From contig CAVSAT010000004.1 of assembly GCA_963726005.1 (NCBI GenBank), forward strand, positions 372,001 through 436,000: a stretch of 64,000 bases of DNA. The letters run 5' to 3'. The notes under the pieces are model-generated. The model saw only the letters and a program-made list of their open reading frames with translations. It was not told the origin of the DNA and made no database searches. The position numbers and the translations under genes are program-made. Below, piece by piece: positions 26,735 through 37,075 of this stretch; the first letter of the stretch is position 1, and every line of letters starts with the position of its first letter. The stretch comes from Bog-473 sp963726005 (lineage in GTDB: Bacteria; Actinomycetota; Acidimicrobiia; Acidimicrobiales; RAAP-2).

Positions 26735-28206
26735 TCCTCACCATCGACTTCGGCACGACGGTCACCAAGGTCGCGCTGTGGGGCGACGACGGTCTGGCCG
26801 CGCTGGCGCGGTCCGAGCTGGCGACGACGCGGCCCCAGGTCGGCTGGGCCGAGCAGGACCCACTGCGCTGGTGGACCACGCTGGTCATCGCCTGCGCCGA
26901 GGCCCGGGCGCAGGCACCCCGGGCGTTCGCGGAGGTCGACGTCGTCGCGTGCTCGGGCGCCCGCCAAACCTTCGTCCCGGTCACGGCACGCGGCGACCCG
27001 ATCGGCAAGGGCATCTTGTGGTCCGACCACCGTGCGGCGTCGTCGGCGCGGGCCCTGGCCGAGCGCATGGGGGGCGACGACATCAATCGAGCCCGCACGG
27101 GGATCCCGCTCGACGCCGGTGCGGTGGCGGCCAAGCTCGCATGGCTGGAGGAGCACGAGCCAGATCGCATGGAGGCGGCCCACGTCATCCTGTCGCCCCG
27201 GGACCTGGTGGTGTACCGCATGACGGACCAGATCGTCACGGACGCCACGTTCGCGTCGCGCAGCGGGCTGTACGACTTCGACGGCAACGCCGTGCGCGAG
27301 CTCGCCGGTCCGGCGCTCGGCAAGCTCCCGACCGTCGTGGCCCCGGACACGGTGGTCGGCAACCTCAAGTCGGTGCCGGGCGCCGAGCTCGGTCTGCGTC
27401 CGGGCATCCCGGTGGTGATCGGCGCGGGCGACCGCCAGTGCGAGGTCATGGGCTCGGGCTCCTCGGAGGATCACCCGATGGTCAGCTGGGGCACCACCGC
27501 CAACGTCTCGGTGCCGGTGCACGAGCGCCCGGTTCCGTCGCCGGCCGGCGCGGTCGTGACGCGGGCGGCGGACGGTGGCTGGCTGCTCGAGGGCGGCCTG
27601 TCCGCGGCCGGATCCTTCCTGGCCTGGCTGGGCACGCTGATCGACCGCACGCCCGACGAACTGGCGCGCCTGGCAAGCGAGAGCCCGCCCGGCGCGCGCG
27701 GCGTGGTGGCCGTGCCCTGGCTCGACGGTGCCCGCGCCCCGTGGTGGCGCGACGACGCGCGGGCGGGGTTCATGGGCCTCGGCTCGGCCCACGGGGCCAG
27801 CGACCTGGCCCGGGCCGTCATGGAGGCGGTGGCCTGGGACGTGCTGCGGGTCATGGAGGTGGTGACGGTCGGGCGCCTCGGTGGCTCCACAGCGGCGGGC
27901 GTGACACTGGGTGGGGTCGGCTCGCGGCTGCCCGTGTGGGTCGAGGTCCTGACATCCGTCCTCGGGGTCCCGGCGCTGCGCCATCGCTCGGGCGAAGCCG
28001 CCTCGGCGGGCGCGGCGTTGCTGGCCGGGAAGGCGCTCGGCCTCGGACTCTCCCTCCAGCAACTCGATCCCGTGGAAGCCGTGATCGAGCCGGACCCGGC
28101 GGCCGTGGAGGTCTACCGCCGTCTGCGGCCGCTCGTCGACCATGTCGCCGAGGCCGTGCTGACCGCGACGGACTCCATTCCCGATTCCGACAACCGCCCG
28201 TTCTGA
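26731..28206 (+). CDS. FGGY-family carbohydrate kinase
   Basis: 491 residues from GTG 26731 in overlap with the aldolase stop. Phosphate-1 loop LTIDFGTTVTKVALW at the N-terminus; catalytic Asp in VVIGAGDRQCEVMG and the adenosine-binding VTLGGVGSRLPVW, followed by ALRHRSGEAASAGAALLAG. The length is normal. FGGY kinases phosphorylate sugars or polyols (gluconate, xylulose, ribulose, erythritol and others). Here it would supply the phosphorylated substrate to the aldolase encoded just upstream. The exact sugar is not readable. Confidence 0.92.
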   Translation: MILTIDFGTTVTKVALWGDDGLAALARSELATTRPQVGWAEQDPLRWWTTLVIACAEARAQAPRAFAEVDVVACSGARQTFVPVTARGDPIGKGILWSDHRAASSARALAERMGGDDINRARTGIPLDAGAVAAKLAWLEEHEPDRMEAAHVILSPRDLVVYRMTDQIVTDATFASRSGLYDFDGNAVRELAGPALGKLPTVVAPDTVVGNLKSVPGAELGLRPGIPVVIGAGDRQCEVMGSGSSEDHPMVSWGTTANVSVPVHERPVPSPAGAVVTRAADGGWLLEGGLSAAGSFLAWLGTLIDRTPDELARLASESPPGARGVVAVPWLDGARAPWWRDDARAGFMGLGSAHGASDLARAVMEAVAWDVLRVMEVVTVGRLGGSTAAGVTLGGVGSRLPVWVEVLTSVLGVPALRHRSGEAASAGAALLAGKALGLGLSLQQLDPVEAVIEPDPAAVEVYRRLRPLVDHVAEAVLTATDSIPDSDNRPF

Positions 28207-28209
28207 CCG

Positions 28210-29472
28210 GTGCGCGTCCCGCTCGCCTACGGCCGGCACGGGACCACCGTCGAGGTGCCCGAGGGTGCCGAGGTCGTCGTGCCGGTGGACGCTCCGGGCT
28301 TCGACGACGAGGGGGCGGCCATCACCGATGCGCTCCGGTACCCGGTGGCCGGGCCGCCGCTCGGTGCGCTGCTGCGGCGCGCCCGGCGGGTGGCGGTCGT
28401 GTTCCCGGACCTGACCCGTCCCATGCCCAACCGCACCGTGCTGCCACCACTGCTCGCGGAAGTCGCGCGCGCCGGGGTGAGCGACGATCGCATCACCCTC
28501 CTGTGCGCGACCGGAACGCACCGTCAGGCCACCGCTGCGGAGATGGCCGAGCTGGTCGGCGCGGACATCGTCGCCCGCTACTGCGTGGTCGACCACGACG
28601 CGACCAGTGACGCGCACGTGCCGGTCGGCGAGGTCGACGGAACGCCCGTGCTGCTCCAACGCGAGTACGTGGAGGCGGACGTCCGCATCGTGACCGGCTT
28701 CGTCGAGCCACACTTCTTCGCCGGCTTCAGCGGCGGCCCCAAGGGCGTGTGTCCGGGCCTGGCCGCGACCGAGACCATCCTGGAGGCGCACCATCCCCGC
28801 CGGATCGCGGATGCCCGCGCCACCTTCGTCACCCGCGCCGGCAATCCGGTGCACGACTTCGTGCGCGCCGCCGCGTCCCTGGCACCGCCCGACCTGTCGC
28901 TCGACGTCGCCATCAACCAGGCCCGCCGGGTGACCGCGGTCTTCGCCGGGCCGCTGCCCGACGCCCACGACGCCGCCTGTGCACACGTCGAGGCGTCGGC
29001 GGTGCGCGAGGTCGGCCTGCCCTTCGACCTCGTCGTCTCGACCAACGGCGGGTACCCGCTCGACCGCAACCTCTATCAGGCCGTCAAGGGCATGGCCGCC
29101 GCCGAGCGGATCGTCCGCGACGGCGGGATCGTGGTCATGGCCGCCGCCTGCGAGGACGGCGTGCCCGCCGGCGGCGCGTTCGCCCGCCTCCTCGGTGACG
29201 CCGCGACCCCGGCCCAGCTCGCCGGGGCAACCGGGGGCCCCGAGCTCGACCGCTGGCAGGCCCAGGTACTGGGTCGGGTGCTCTCCCGGGCCGAGGTGCA
29301 CTTTCACAGTGCGGGGCTCGAGCCGGGCGAGATCGAGGACGCCTTGCTCCTGCCGGCCCCCGATCTCGACGGCGCCGTGGCGGCGGCCCGGGACCGACTG
29401 GGTCGGGGGGCGCGGGTGGCCGTGATCCCCGAGGGCCCGCTCACGGTGGCGACGGTCCGCCCTTCCGTGTGA
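28210..29472 (+). CDS. larA: LarA-family nickel-pincer 2-hydroxyacid racemase/epimerase
   Basis: 420 residues from GTG 28210, 3 bases after the kinase stop. The spacing of active-site residues follows LarA of Lactobacillus plantarum: Asp67 in DLTRP (LarA D72), His104 in THR (H108), His168 in EPHFF (H174), Lys178 in SGGPKG, the cofactor-attachment lysine (K184), and His194/195 (H200). LarA uses a nickel-pincer nucleotide to racemise or epimerise 2-hydroxyacids; homologues act on lactate, malate or sugar acids such as gluconate. In this operon a sugar-acid epimerase is the best guess. No larB, larC or larE gene is in the window. Confidence 0.88.
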   Translation: MRVPLAYGRHGTTVEVPEGAEVVVPVDAPGFDDEGAAITDALRYPVAGPPLGALLRRARRVAVVFPDLTRPMPNRTVLPPLLAEVARAGVSDDRITLLCATGTHRQATAAEMAELVGADIVARYCVVDHDATSDAHVPVGEVDGTPVLLQREYVEADVRIVTGFVEPHFFAGFSGGPKGVCPGLAATETILEAHHPRRIADARATFVTRAGNPVHDFVRAAASLAPPDLSLDVAINQARRVTAVFAGPLPDAHDAACAHVEASAVREVGLPFDLVVSTNGGYPLDRNLYQAVKGMAAAERIVRDGGIVVMAAACEDGVPAGGAFARLLGDAATPAQLAGATGGPELDRWQAQVLGRVLSRAEVHFHSAGLEPGEIEDALLLPAPDLDGAVAAARDRLGRGARVAVIPEGPLTVATVRPSV

Positions 29473-29522
29473 GGTCAACTGCACCGACCTGACGCCGATG
29501 TCAGGGATAGAGTCCCCCGGCA

Positions 29523-30915
29523 GTGGCGAATGATCCGCTGTTCGACTTCGCGGTCCCGGAGGATCTGCTGCAGGAGGCGGTGGCGCAGGTCAGGGACCCC
29601 GATGTCGTCGCGGATCTCGACGGTCATGCCCGGCACCGGTGAGGGCAAGCCACCGCCGCTCATCGGCATCCTCCGGAACTCCGGGTTATGCGCCGCTCGT
29701 CCTGATGACCGCGGCGGCGCTGGTGCCGGGTACGTTCGGCAACGGCATCGCCCTCGTCGGGCAAGAACCTCAAGACGTCGTTCCACATGTCGAATGCCTC
29801 GCTGGGCGCCGTGGCCTTCATCGCCCAGGTGTCGCAGCTCCTCTGGGCGGTGCCGCTCGCGGTGTGGGCCGACCGGGGCAGCCGCAAGGTCGTGGCCGCC
29901 GTCGCACTGCTGATCTTCGCGGGCTTCGGCAGCCTCATGGCGATCTCACCAAACGTCTGGTGGTTTGCCCTGCTTTACCTGGCCGCCTCGGTGGGCACCG
30001 GCGTCAACAACACGGTGCACAATTCGTACCTCGCCGACGCCTACCCGACAGAGGGGCGGGGGCGGATCTTCAGCTGGCACAACCTGTCGGACCCGATCTC
30101 GCAGACGGTCGGGATCTTGATCTTCGGCTATGTCGTGACGATCGCCCACAACTGGCGCTACGGCCTGCTGGTCGCCCTGGCCGGCATTCCACTCGGCCTC
30201 GCACTCTTCACGTTGCGTGAGCCCGAGAAGGGGGCCAACGAGAGCAGCCACATCCTCAAGGCGTCGGGCATGGACCTCCACTCCCAGCAAGAGAAGGCAC
30301 CACGGGTGCTGCTCGGCTCCGCGGTCACCCGGCTGCTGCGGGTCCGCTCGCTCTACTACGAGCTGGTGGCCGTGGCCATCTTGGGCTTCGCCGGGACGGG
30401 AGCGCCCCTGTTCGGGAACCTGTTCTTCATCGACAAGTTCCACCTCGACACCGCGCAACGCAGCGAGGTGTACGCCATCATCGGCCTGGCCGCCTTCCTC
30501 GGACTGCCGTTGGCCTACGTCTTCGGCGACCGTTACTTCCGCCGCGCCCCCCAGCGGCCCCTCGTCATCGCAGGGATCTGCATCACGGCCTACGGGGGCC
30601 TCTACGTTCTCTCCCTGTACGTCCCGCAGCTGTGGATGGTCGTCACGCTCCAATTCCTGGCCAATGCCGCAGTGTCCCCCCTCGCCATCTGCATCTTCCT
30701 CACGCTCGCGGCCACCGCCCCACCCGAGATGCGCACGATCTGCTTTGCCATGTTCGGCGTCTACTCGCTCGTCTTCGGGGGTTTCGCCGGGTCGGTGGTG
30801 CTGGGTGCGGTGTCCGACTCCCTCGGTGGCCTGCACGGCATCATCGTGGCGTTGACACTGATCTTCCCCGTCTGCGCCGTCGGTGGCATCCTCCTCCTCA
30901 TCGGCTCGCGCAGTC

Positions 30916-30944
<29 letters not shown>
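29523..30944 (+). CDS. MFS-type membrane half of a Liv transporter protein, 5' part frameshifted
   Basis: The clean open part begins at 29787 and gives 385 residues of an MFS-like protein: LWAVPLAVWADRGSRKVVAA is the classic loop 2-3 signature, and about ten helices follow. The N-terminus continues upstream only if the frame is changed at about 29640, 29690 and 29762, joining FDFAVPEDLLQEAV, TPGYAPLVLMTAAALVPGTF and KNLKTSFHMS. GTG 29523 is then the likely start. Downstream, VRRDITLVIEDVIERY in the next frame joins directly to the LivF ATPase without a spacer, so this may be an MFS-ATPase fusion protein. No transport substrate can be named. Confidence 0.72.
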
Positions 30945-31738
<794 letters not shown>

Positions 31739-31744
31739 GCGCCG

Positions 31745-33745
31745 TTGCTCGCCGTATCGGCACCCGACTTCGTTCTCGTCCAGGGCGTCTTCTACGGCCT
31801 GGGGTACGGCCTGCTGGCGCTCGGTCTGGTGCTCGTCTACCGCACCAACCGCGTCCTCAACTTCGCCCAGGGCCAGATCGGCGTCATCGCCGCCGTGTTC
31901 CTGGTCAAGCTCACAGGCGACTTCAAGTTCAACTACTGGTTCTCCCTCGTGCTCTCCGTCGGGTTGGCCGCGGCCGTCGGCGCCGGGTCGGAACTGGTGC
32001 TGCGGCGCCTCTTCACCCGTCCACGCGTGCTCGTCATGGTGGCCACCATCGGGCTCAGCTACGTGCTCCTTGCCCTGACCGCGCTGCCGTTCATCAGGCC
32101 GTCGAACCTCTACAAGCCCGTGCCGGTGCCGTTCGACCTGTCCTTCTCGCTCGGCCCCTTCATCATCACGCCCACGGAGGTGCTCACGCTGATCGTGGCC
32201 CCCATCGTCACCGCCGCCCTGGTCCTGGCGGTGCGGTTCACATCGTGGGGGCTGGCCATGCGCGCCATGTCGGAGAACGCCGACTCGGCCCGGCTGTCGG
32301 GTGTGTGGATCCGCCGGACATCGACCTTGACCTGGACGGTGGCCGGCGCGCTGTCGGCGTTCACGGCCATCTTGAACGCACCCAACCAGACCAGCGCTCT
32401 CACCCAGGCGCTGTCGCCCGACCTCCTGCTCTACGCGCTCACGGCGGCGCTCATCGGCGCCATGGTCAACCTGACCGTGGCCTTCATCGCCGGCGTCGGG
32501 ATGGGGGTCTTCCTCGAGGTGCTGGCGTGGAACGTCCCGTCGCCGGCCAAGCAGCAGCTCGTCGTCTTCATCGTGGTCATGGCCGTCCTCCTGGTGCGGG
32601 TCGGCGCTCTGCGCAAGGGGGCCAGGACCGCCGAGCAGAGCACCTGGCAGCACGGTGCGGCCACGACGATGCGGACGGTCGACCAGCTGCGCCGCCGGGT
32701 CTCGGCGTCGGGGGTCTGGCTGATCGTCGTGGTCTCCGTCCTGTTGCCCTTCGTCCTGTCGGTCGGCAACAACGTCCTGTTCAGCCAGATCTGCATCTAT
32801 GCCGTCGTCGCCCTGTCCTTGACCATGCTCACGGGGTGGGGGGGCCAGGTGTCGCTCGGGCAGTTCGGGCTCGTGGCGGTGGGAGCGCTGGTCGCGGTCC
32901 ACCTGGGGAGCTCGCTCCCGTTGCCGGTCGTGATGCTCTACGGCGGAGCGGTGACCGCGCTGGTCGCGATCATCGTCGGGTTGCCCGCGCTGCGCATGCC
33001 CGGGCTCTTCCTCGCCGTCACGACGCTGGCGTTCGCCATCTTCATGCAGAACGCGGTGCTGGCCACTCCCTGCATCACCGTGCCGGGGATCAACAAGACG
33101 TTGTGCACGGGGCTGCCGAACCCGGCCTACACATTCATCGGCCGCCCGTCGTTGTTCGGCATCAGCTTGAGCTCGCAGCGGTCCTTCGCCTGGTTCTCCC
33201 TCGGTGTCCTGTTGTTGTCGGTCTACATGGTGAGGACCTGGCGTGACAAGGGCGTGGCGCGGCGCCTGGTCGCGGTACGCGACAACGAGCTCGGCGCCGC
33301 CGCGATGGGCATCCCGGTCCTGCGCACGAAGCTCCTGGCGTTCGGGCTGTCCGGATTCATGGCCGGGTACGCCGGTGTCTGCTTCGCGTTCGCCACCCAG
33401 CAGCTGAACAACACGGACATCACGTTCGACCCGACGACGTCGTTCGTGATCATCTCCATGGTGGTGATCGGCGGTCTGGGCTCCATCTCCGGGGCGATCC
33501 TGGGTGCGCTCTACCTCGAGGGCCTGCCGGCGATCTTCGGCTCCAACCCGACGATCCAGTTCATCACGAGCGGCCTGGGTCTCATCGCCTTCATCCTGTA
33601 CTTGCCCGGGGGCCTGGCCGAATTGCTGCGCCGCTTCGGCGATCTCGTGGCGGTGGGGATCCGGTCCGCGCAGGAACGACTCGCGTCGCGTGGCGCCGAT
33701 CCCCCGGTGGCGTCCACGTTGGCCGCCGACGGAGCCGAGCGATGA
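31745..33745 (+). CDS. Fused LivH-LivM branched-chain amino acid-type ABC permease
   Basis: 666 residues from TTG 31745. Residues 1-290 are LivH-like: GVFYGLGYGLLALGLVLVYRTNRVLNFAQGQ and RAMSENADSARLSGV. Residues about 325-640 are LivM-like: YAVVALSLTMLTGWGGQVSLGQFG, RLVAVRDNELGAAAMGI and VIISMVVIGGLGSISGAILGA. The basic spacer near 300 (RKGARTAEQS) joins two permeases normally encoded by separate genes. About sixteen to eighteen helices. It ends overlapping the LivG gene (ATGA at 33742). It forms the channel for the binding protein encoded at 34611. The solute is probably an amino acid or other small carboxylate. Confidence 0.92.
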   Translation: MLAVSAPDFVLVQGVFYGLGYGLLALGLVLVYRTNRVLNFAQGQIGVIAAVFLVKLTGDFKFNYWFSLVLSVGLAAAVGAGSELVLRRLFTRPRVLVMVATIGLSYVLLALTALPFIRPSNLYKPVPVPFDLSFSLGPFIITPTEVLTLIVAPIVTAALVLAVRFTSWGLAMRAMSENADSARLSGVWIRRTSTLTWTVAGALSAFTAILNAPNQTSALTQALSPDLLLYALTAALIGAMVNLTVAFIAGVGMGVFLEVLAWNVPSPAKQQLVVFIVVMAVLLVRVGALRKGARTAEQSTWQHGAATTMRTVDQLRRRVSASGVWLIVVVSVLLPFVLSVGNNVLFSQICIYAVVALSLTMLTGWGGQVSLGQFGLVAVGALVAVHLGSSLPLPVVMLYGGAVTALVAIIVGLPALRMPGLFLAVTTLAFAIFMQNAVLATPCITVPGINKTLCTGLPNPAYTFIGRPSLFGISLSSQRSFAWFSLGVLLLSVYMVRTWRDKGVARRLVAVRDNELGAAAMGIPVLRTKLLAFGLSGFMAGYAGVCFAFATQQLNNTDITFDPTTSFVIISMVVIGGLGSISGAILGALYLEGLPAIFGSNPTIQFITSGLGLIAFILYLPGGLAELLRRFGDLVAVGIRSAQERLASRGADPPVASTLAADGAER

Positions 33746-34614
33746 CCGCCGTCGTGCCGAACGCCACGTCCGCCCCGTCGGGTCACCCCGCCCACCTCAG
33801 CGTGCACGAGGTGAGCGTGCGATTCGGCGGCGTGCACACGCTCGCCGGGGTGACCTTCGACGCCGAGCCTGGTGCGATCGTCGGCCTCATCGGGGCCAAC
33901 GGCTCGGGAAAGACGACGACGCTCGACGTCATCTCCGGATTGGTCATGCCCCAGTCGGGCCGTGTGCGCATCGACGAAGTCGACTTGGCCGAATATCTCC
34001 CCGAGGAGCGCCTCGGCGTCGGGATGGTCCGCTCCTTCCAGGACTGCCGTCTGTTCCCCGAGCTGACCGTGCTCGACGTGTTGCTCCTGAGCGAGGACGC
34101 GCGCCACGAGGTCGCCGTACTCCCCACGACACTCCGCCTGCCCTGGGCCCGACGAGCGGAGCGACGCAAGCTCGAGGCGGTCGACCAGGTATTGACGGCC
34201 TTCGGGCTCGAACGCTTCCGCCATCACCGCACGGCGGAGCTGTCCACCGGGACTCGGCGCGTGGTGGACCTGGCCTCCATCGTGCTGGCCCGGCCCCGGC
34301 TGCTCCTCCTCGACGAGCCGACGGCGGGTATCGCGCAGCGGGAAGCCGAAGCGTTCATCCCCTTGCTGCGGCGGCTCCACCAGGTGGCCGACACGACGAT
34401 CATCTTGGTGGAGCACGACGTGCCCCTCGTCTTCGAGCTCTGCTCGACCGTCGTCGTCATGGAGCTGGGCCGCGTGGTGGCTGCGGGAGCGCCTGAAGTG
34501 ATCCGCGCTGACCCGAAGGCCCTGGCCGCCTACCTTGGTGCGAGCGACGAGGCCCTTCAGGCCTCGGGACCGATCGGGGAGGACGGCGGCACGGACCGCC
34601 AAGAGGGAGCGTGA
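33742..34614 (+). CDS. LivG-type ABC transporter ATPase
   Basis: 290 residues from ATG 33742. VSVRFGGVHTLAGVTFDAEPG, Walker A GANGSGKTT, Q-loop region FQDCRLFPELTVLDV (VRSFQD is the LivG hallmark), signature LSTGTRRVVDLASIV, Walker B LLLLDEPTAGIAQ and the switch His in ILVEHD. It is the second ATPase of the importer. The gene is coupled at both ends: ATGA with the permease and GTGA with the binding-protein gene. In the signature the usual LSGG is LSTG, seen in this subfamily. Confidence 0.92.
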   Translation: MTAVVPNATSAPSGHPAHLSVHEVSVRFGGVHTLAGVTFDAEPGAIVGLIGANGSGKTTTLDVISGLVMPQSGRVRIDEVDLAEYLPEERLGVGMVRSFQDCRLFPELTVLDVLLLSEDARHEVAVLPTTLRLPWARRAERRKLEAVDQVLTAFGLERFRHHRTAELSTGTRRVVDLASIVLARPRLLLLDEPTAGIAQREAEAFIPLLRRLHQVADTTIILVEHDVPLVFELCSTVVVMELGRVVAAGAPEVIRADPKALAAYLGASDEALQASGPIGEDGGTDRQEGA

Positions 34615-36170
34615 GGATGGAAGCGAGCATGGAAATGTCTGCGCAGCGGAGGGTGCTCAACCCCCTGGCGCCGTTGGGCCGGTCCTGGCGGAGGCTGCGC
34701 CGTCGGCCGCTGGCGATGCAATTGCGCACCGCCGCCATCATCATCGCCATCGTTGTCGTGCTGGTGGCCTGGCTCATGCTCGCGCCGTCGGGCACGCCCG
34801 GAGGCGCGGGGAGCGCGGGCGCAGCTGAAGTCGCCAGTGCCGTCACGACCGGCGGCACGCCGGTCAGCGCGGCGAGCACGAGCACACGCGGGGTCAGCGG
34901 GAACACCATCAATGTCGTGTTCCCCGTCGTCGCGGTCAACAGCGAGGCGGGTCGCTTCGGATTCTCCACGGACAAGGAGTTCAACGAGCAGACGGCGGCC
35001 ATCAACCTCTACGTCAACCAGATCAACCATTCCGGTGGCGTCAACGGCCGCAAGATCAACCCGATGATCGTCAGCTTCGATCCGGCCAACAACGCCAACA
35101 TGCAGTCGCTCTGCCAGCAATGGACCCAAGGGAACCCGGCGGTATTCGCCATTGTCGACGGCATCGGGACGTGGACGGGGGATAACCAGCTCTGCGTCAC
35201 CGAGCAGGGCCACACCCCGCTGATCAGCGCGTGGTCCACCACCACGAACTGGACGCAGATGGGGTCCCCGTACCTGTGGTGGACGGGCCCGGACCAGTCG
35301 CCGGTGCTGGCGGCCACCGTGCAGTGGGGCCTGAGCTCGGGCCGCCTGGGCCACGGCAAGAAGGTGGGAGTCGTCGTCTCGGACCAGGCAGGCGACCAGG
35401 CGGCGCTCAATTCCTACCTGCTCCCCGACCTCAAGGCGGCCGGGATCACACCCCAGGTCGCCACCGTCGCCGGCAACCCGGACCAGTCGGCCAGCACCAG
35501 CTCGCAGGCGCAACTCGCCGTGGAGCGCTTCAAGGCTGCGGGCGTGCAATCCGTCTTCCCGCTGTTACCGGAGAACGCGTTCTTTCCCTACCTGGCGGCA
35601 GAGAACGCGCAGCAGTACTACCCGCAACTGCTGATGAGCGACTACCAGTCCACCATCGAGGTCGCGCTCGGCCTGATTCCCGTGCCCTACGAGGCCGCGC
35701 TGAACGGCCAGGAGGGCGTCACGACCGAGACCCTCGGTGGTTTCGACGACGCCCGGCCCCAGAGCCAGGGCGGCTACGACCCGGGGGTGCGCTCGTGCTT
35801 CCAGACGTGGCACTCGTACCACCCGAAGCCCATCCCCGGCACAGAGAGCTATTACATCGAGGAACAGGGACCCATTCAGGCCTGGTGCGGCTCCATCCGG
35901 CTGTTCGCAACGGCGGCCAAGAACGCGGGGCCCAACCTGAGCCGGAAGACCTTCGCCGAGGCCATGTCGAAGATCACCAACTACCCGGGCACTCTTGCAC
36001 CGGTGTGGACATTCGGACCGACCAAGTTCTACGGCCCGACCCAGTACCAGGTCGTCAAGATCCACAACAACGTGCCGCCGTCATCGCAGTGCAAGCTGAA
36101 GACGAACCACAAGCCGCAGGGCACCTGCTGGGTGACGGTGCAGCCGTTCAAAGCTCTGCCGGCGTCCTGA
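34611..36170 (+). CDS. ABC transporter substrate-binding protein (Liv/Peripla_BP_6 type)
   Basis: 519 residues from GTG 34611. Residues 1-40 are basic and cytoplasmic (RRLRRRPLAMQL); 44-60 (AAIIIAIVVVLVAWLML) is a membrane anchor, with no lipobox Cys. The exterior part from about 95 has the type I periplasmic-binding fold: INLYVNQINHSGGVNGRKI, KKVGVVVSDQAGDQAALN and GPTQYQVVKIHNN. The protein captures the solute for the LivHM-type permease. The solute is not deducible; the neighbouring sugar-acid operon is a possible but unproven link. Confidence 0.9.
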   Translation: MRMEASMEMSAQRRVLNPLAPLGRSWRRLRRRPLAMQLRTAAIIIAIVVVLVAWLMLAPSGTPGGAGSAGAAEVASAVTTGGTPVSAASTSTRGVSGNTINVVFPVVAVNSEAGRFGFSTDKEFNEQTAAINLYVNQINHSGGVNGRKINPMIVSFDPANNANMQSLCQQWTQGNPAVFAIVDGIGTWTGDNQLCVTEQGHTPLISAWSTTTNWTQMGSPYLWWTGPDQSPVLAATVQWGLSSGRLGHGKKVGVVVSDQAGDQAALNSYLLPDLKAAGITPQVATVAGNPDQSASTSSQAQLAVERFKAAGVQSVFPLLPENAFFPYLAAENAQQYYPQLLMSDYQSTIEVALGLIPVPYEAALNGQEGVTTETLGGFDDARPQSQGGYDPGVRSCFQTWHSYHPKPIPGTESYYIEEQGPIQAWCGSIRLFATAAKNAGPNLSRKTFAEAMSKITNYPGTLAPVWTFGPTKFYGPTQYQVVKIHNNVPPSSQCKLKTNHKPQGTCWVTVQPFKALPAS

Positions 36171-36200
36171 CCGCAGGTCGCCCGCTGAAGGGCGTCGGAC

Positions 36201-37040
36201 TCAGATGATGGCGGTCGGAGTGGGTGGGCGTCCCTGCACGATGTCGTCGAAGCGGGTCTGGAGCGCCGGGGTCAGCTCTGGGTGAGTGAGGATGTAGAAG
36301 GTGTTCGTGCGGACGGCGTCGATGACGCGGTCGCCGACGACCGAGGCCGGGATTCCCCCGTCGACCATGTTCTGGATGGCGCCGCGCAACTCCTCCGCGC
36401 CCTCAGCCTCTCGTTCTGACGCCCAGGCGGGCCGGTTGCGATCGGACTCGGCGATGCGGGTCCGCACGAATCCGGGGCACAGGACCGAGACCCCGACGCC
36501 TATCGGCGCACCCACGGACTGGAGGTCCTTGAACAACGTCTCGGAGATGGCGACGACGGCTTGCTTCGTGGCGTTGTAGGGCCCGAGGAAGGGGGCCGTG
36601 GCAAGGCCGGCGATCGAGGCCGTGTTCACCACGTGTCCCTCGCCCTGCTCGATCAGCAGCGGCACGAAGGTGGCGATGCCGTGGACCACCCCCAGGAGGT
36701 TGACACCGAGGATCCAGCGCCAGTCCTCCTCGCTGACATCCCAGATGGGGCCGCCGAGCCCCACGCCGGCATTGTTGTGCACGAGGTGGACAGTCCCGAA
36801 ACGATCGAGGGCCTTCTCGCGGAGGTTTCGCACCGACGCGGCATCGGAGACGTCGGTGAGCACGCCGACGACCTCGATCCCACGGCCGGACAGTTCGTCC
36901 TCGGCCTCCTTGAGCGGGCCCTCTTCGATGTCGCCGATGACGATCTTCATGCCCTCGGCCGCGGCCCGCGCCGCCACTGCCCTTCCGATGCCGCTGGCGC
37001 CGCCGGTGATCACGGCCACCTTGCCCTTCAAATCCTCCAT
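36201..37040 (-). CDS. Short-chain dehydrogenase/reductase
   Basis: 279 residues from ATG 37040, chosen because GGGAGGGG is upstream; a longer frame from 37079 has no ribosome site. Motifs: ITGGASGIGRAVAARAA, LVHNNAGVGLGG, Ser in NTASIAG and YNATKQAVV active site, then SVLCPGFVRTRI. The Asp after the second strand (VIGDIEEG) favours NAD(H). Length and layout suggest a classical SDR with an extra C-terminal stretch. It may be co-transcribed with the DHFR-like gene upstream (36 bases away). Substrate unknown. Confidence 0.9.
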   Translation of the reverse strand: MEDLKGKVAVITGGASGIGRAVAARAAAEGMKIVIGDIEEGPLKEAEDELSGRGIEVVGVLTDVSDAASVRNLREKALDRFGTVHLVHNNAGVGLGGPIWDVSEEDWRWILGVNLLGVVHGIATFVPLLIEQGEGHVVNTASIAGLATAPFLGPYNATKQAVVAISETLFKDLQSVGAPIGVGVSVLCPGFVRTRIAESDRNRPAWASEREAEGAEELRGAIQNMVDGGIPASVVGDRVIDAVRTNTFYILTHPELTPALQTRFDDIVQGRPPTPTAII

Positions 37041-37075
37041 GGCGCCCCTCCCGTCATCTCGCTCCGGCCTCGAAG

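Noticed and set aside
26518..29484. A 988-codon open frame on the minus strand opposite the sugar-acid operon
   Set aside because: It is antisense to three well-recognised genes and is rich in Arg/Gly/His without any domain, as expected for the mirror frame of high-GC coding sequence.
36170..36200. CGCCC/GGGCG stem as a terminator between the binding-protein gene and the convergent SDR
   Set aside because: Only five base pairs, without a T run; too weak to annotate.
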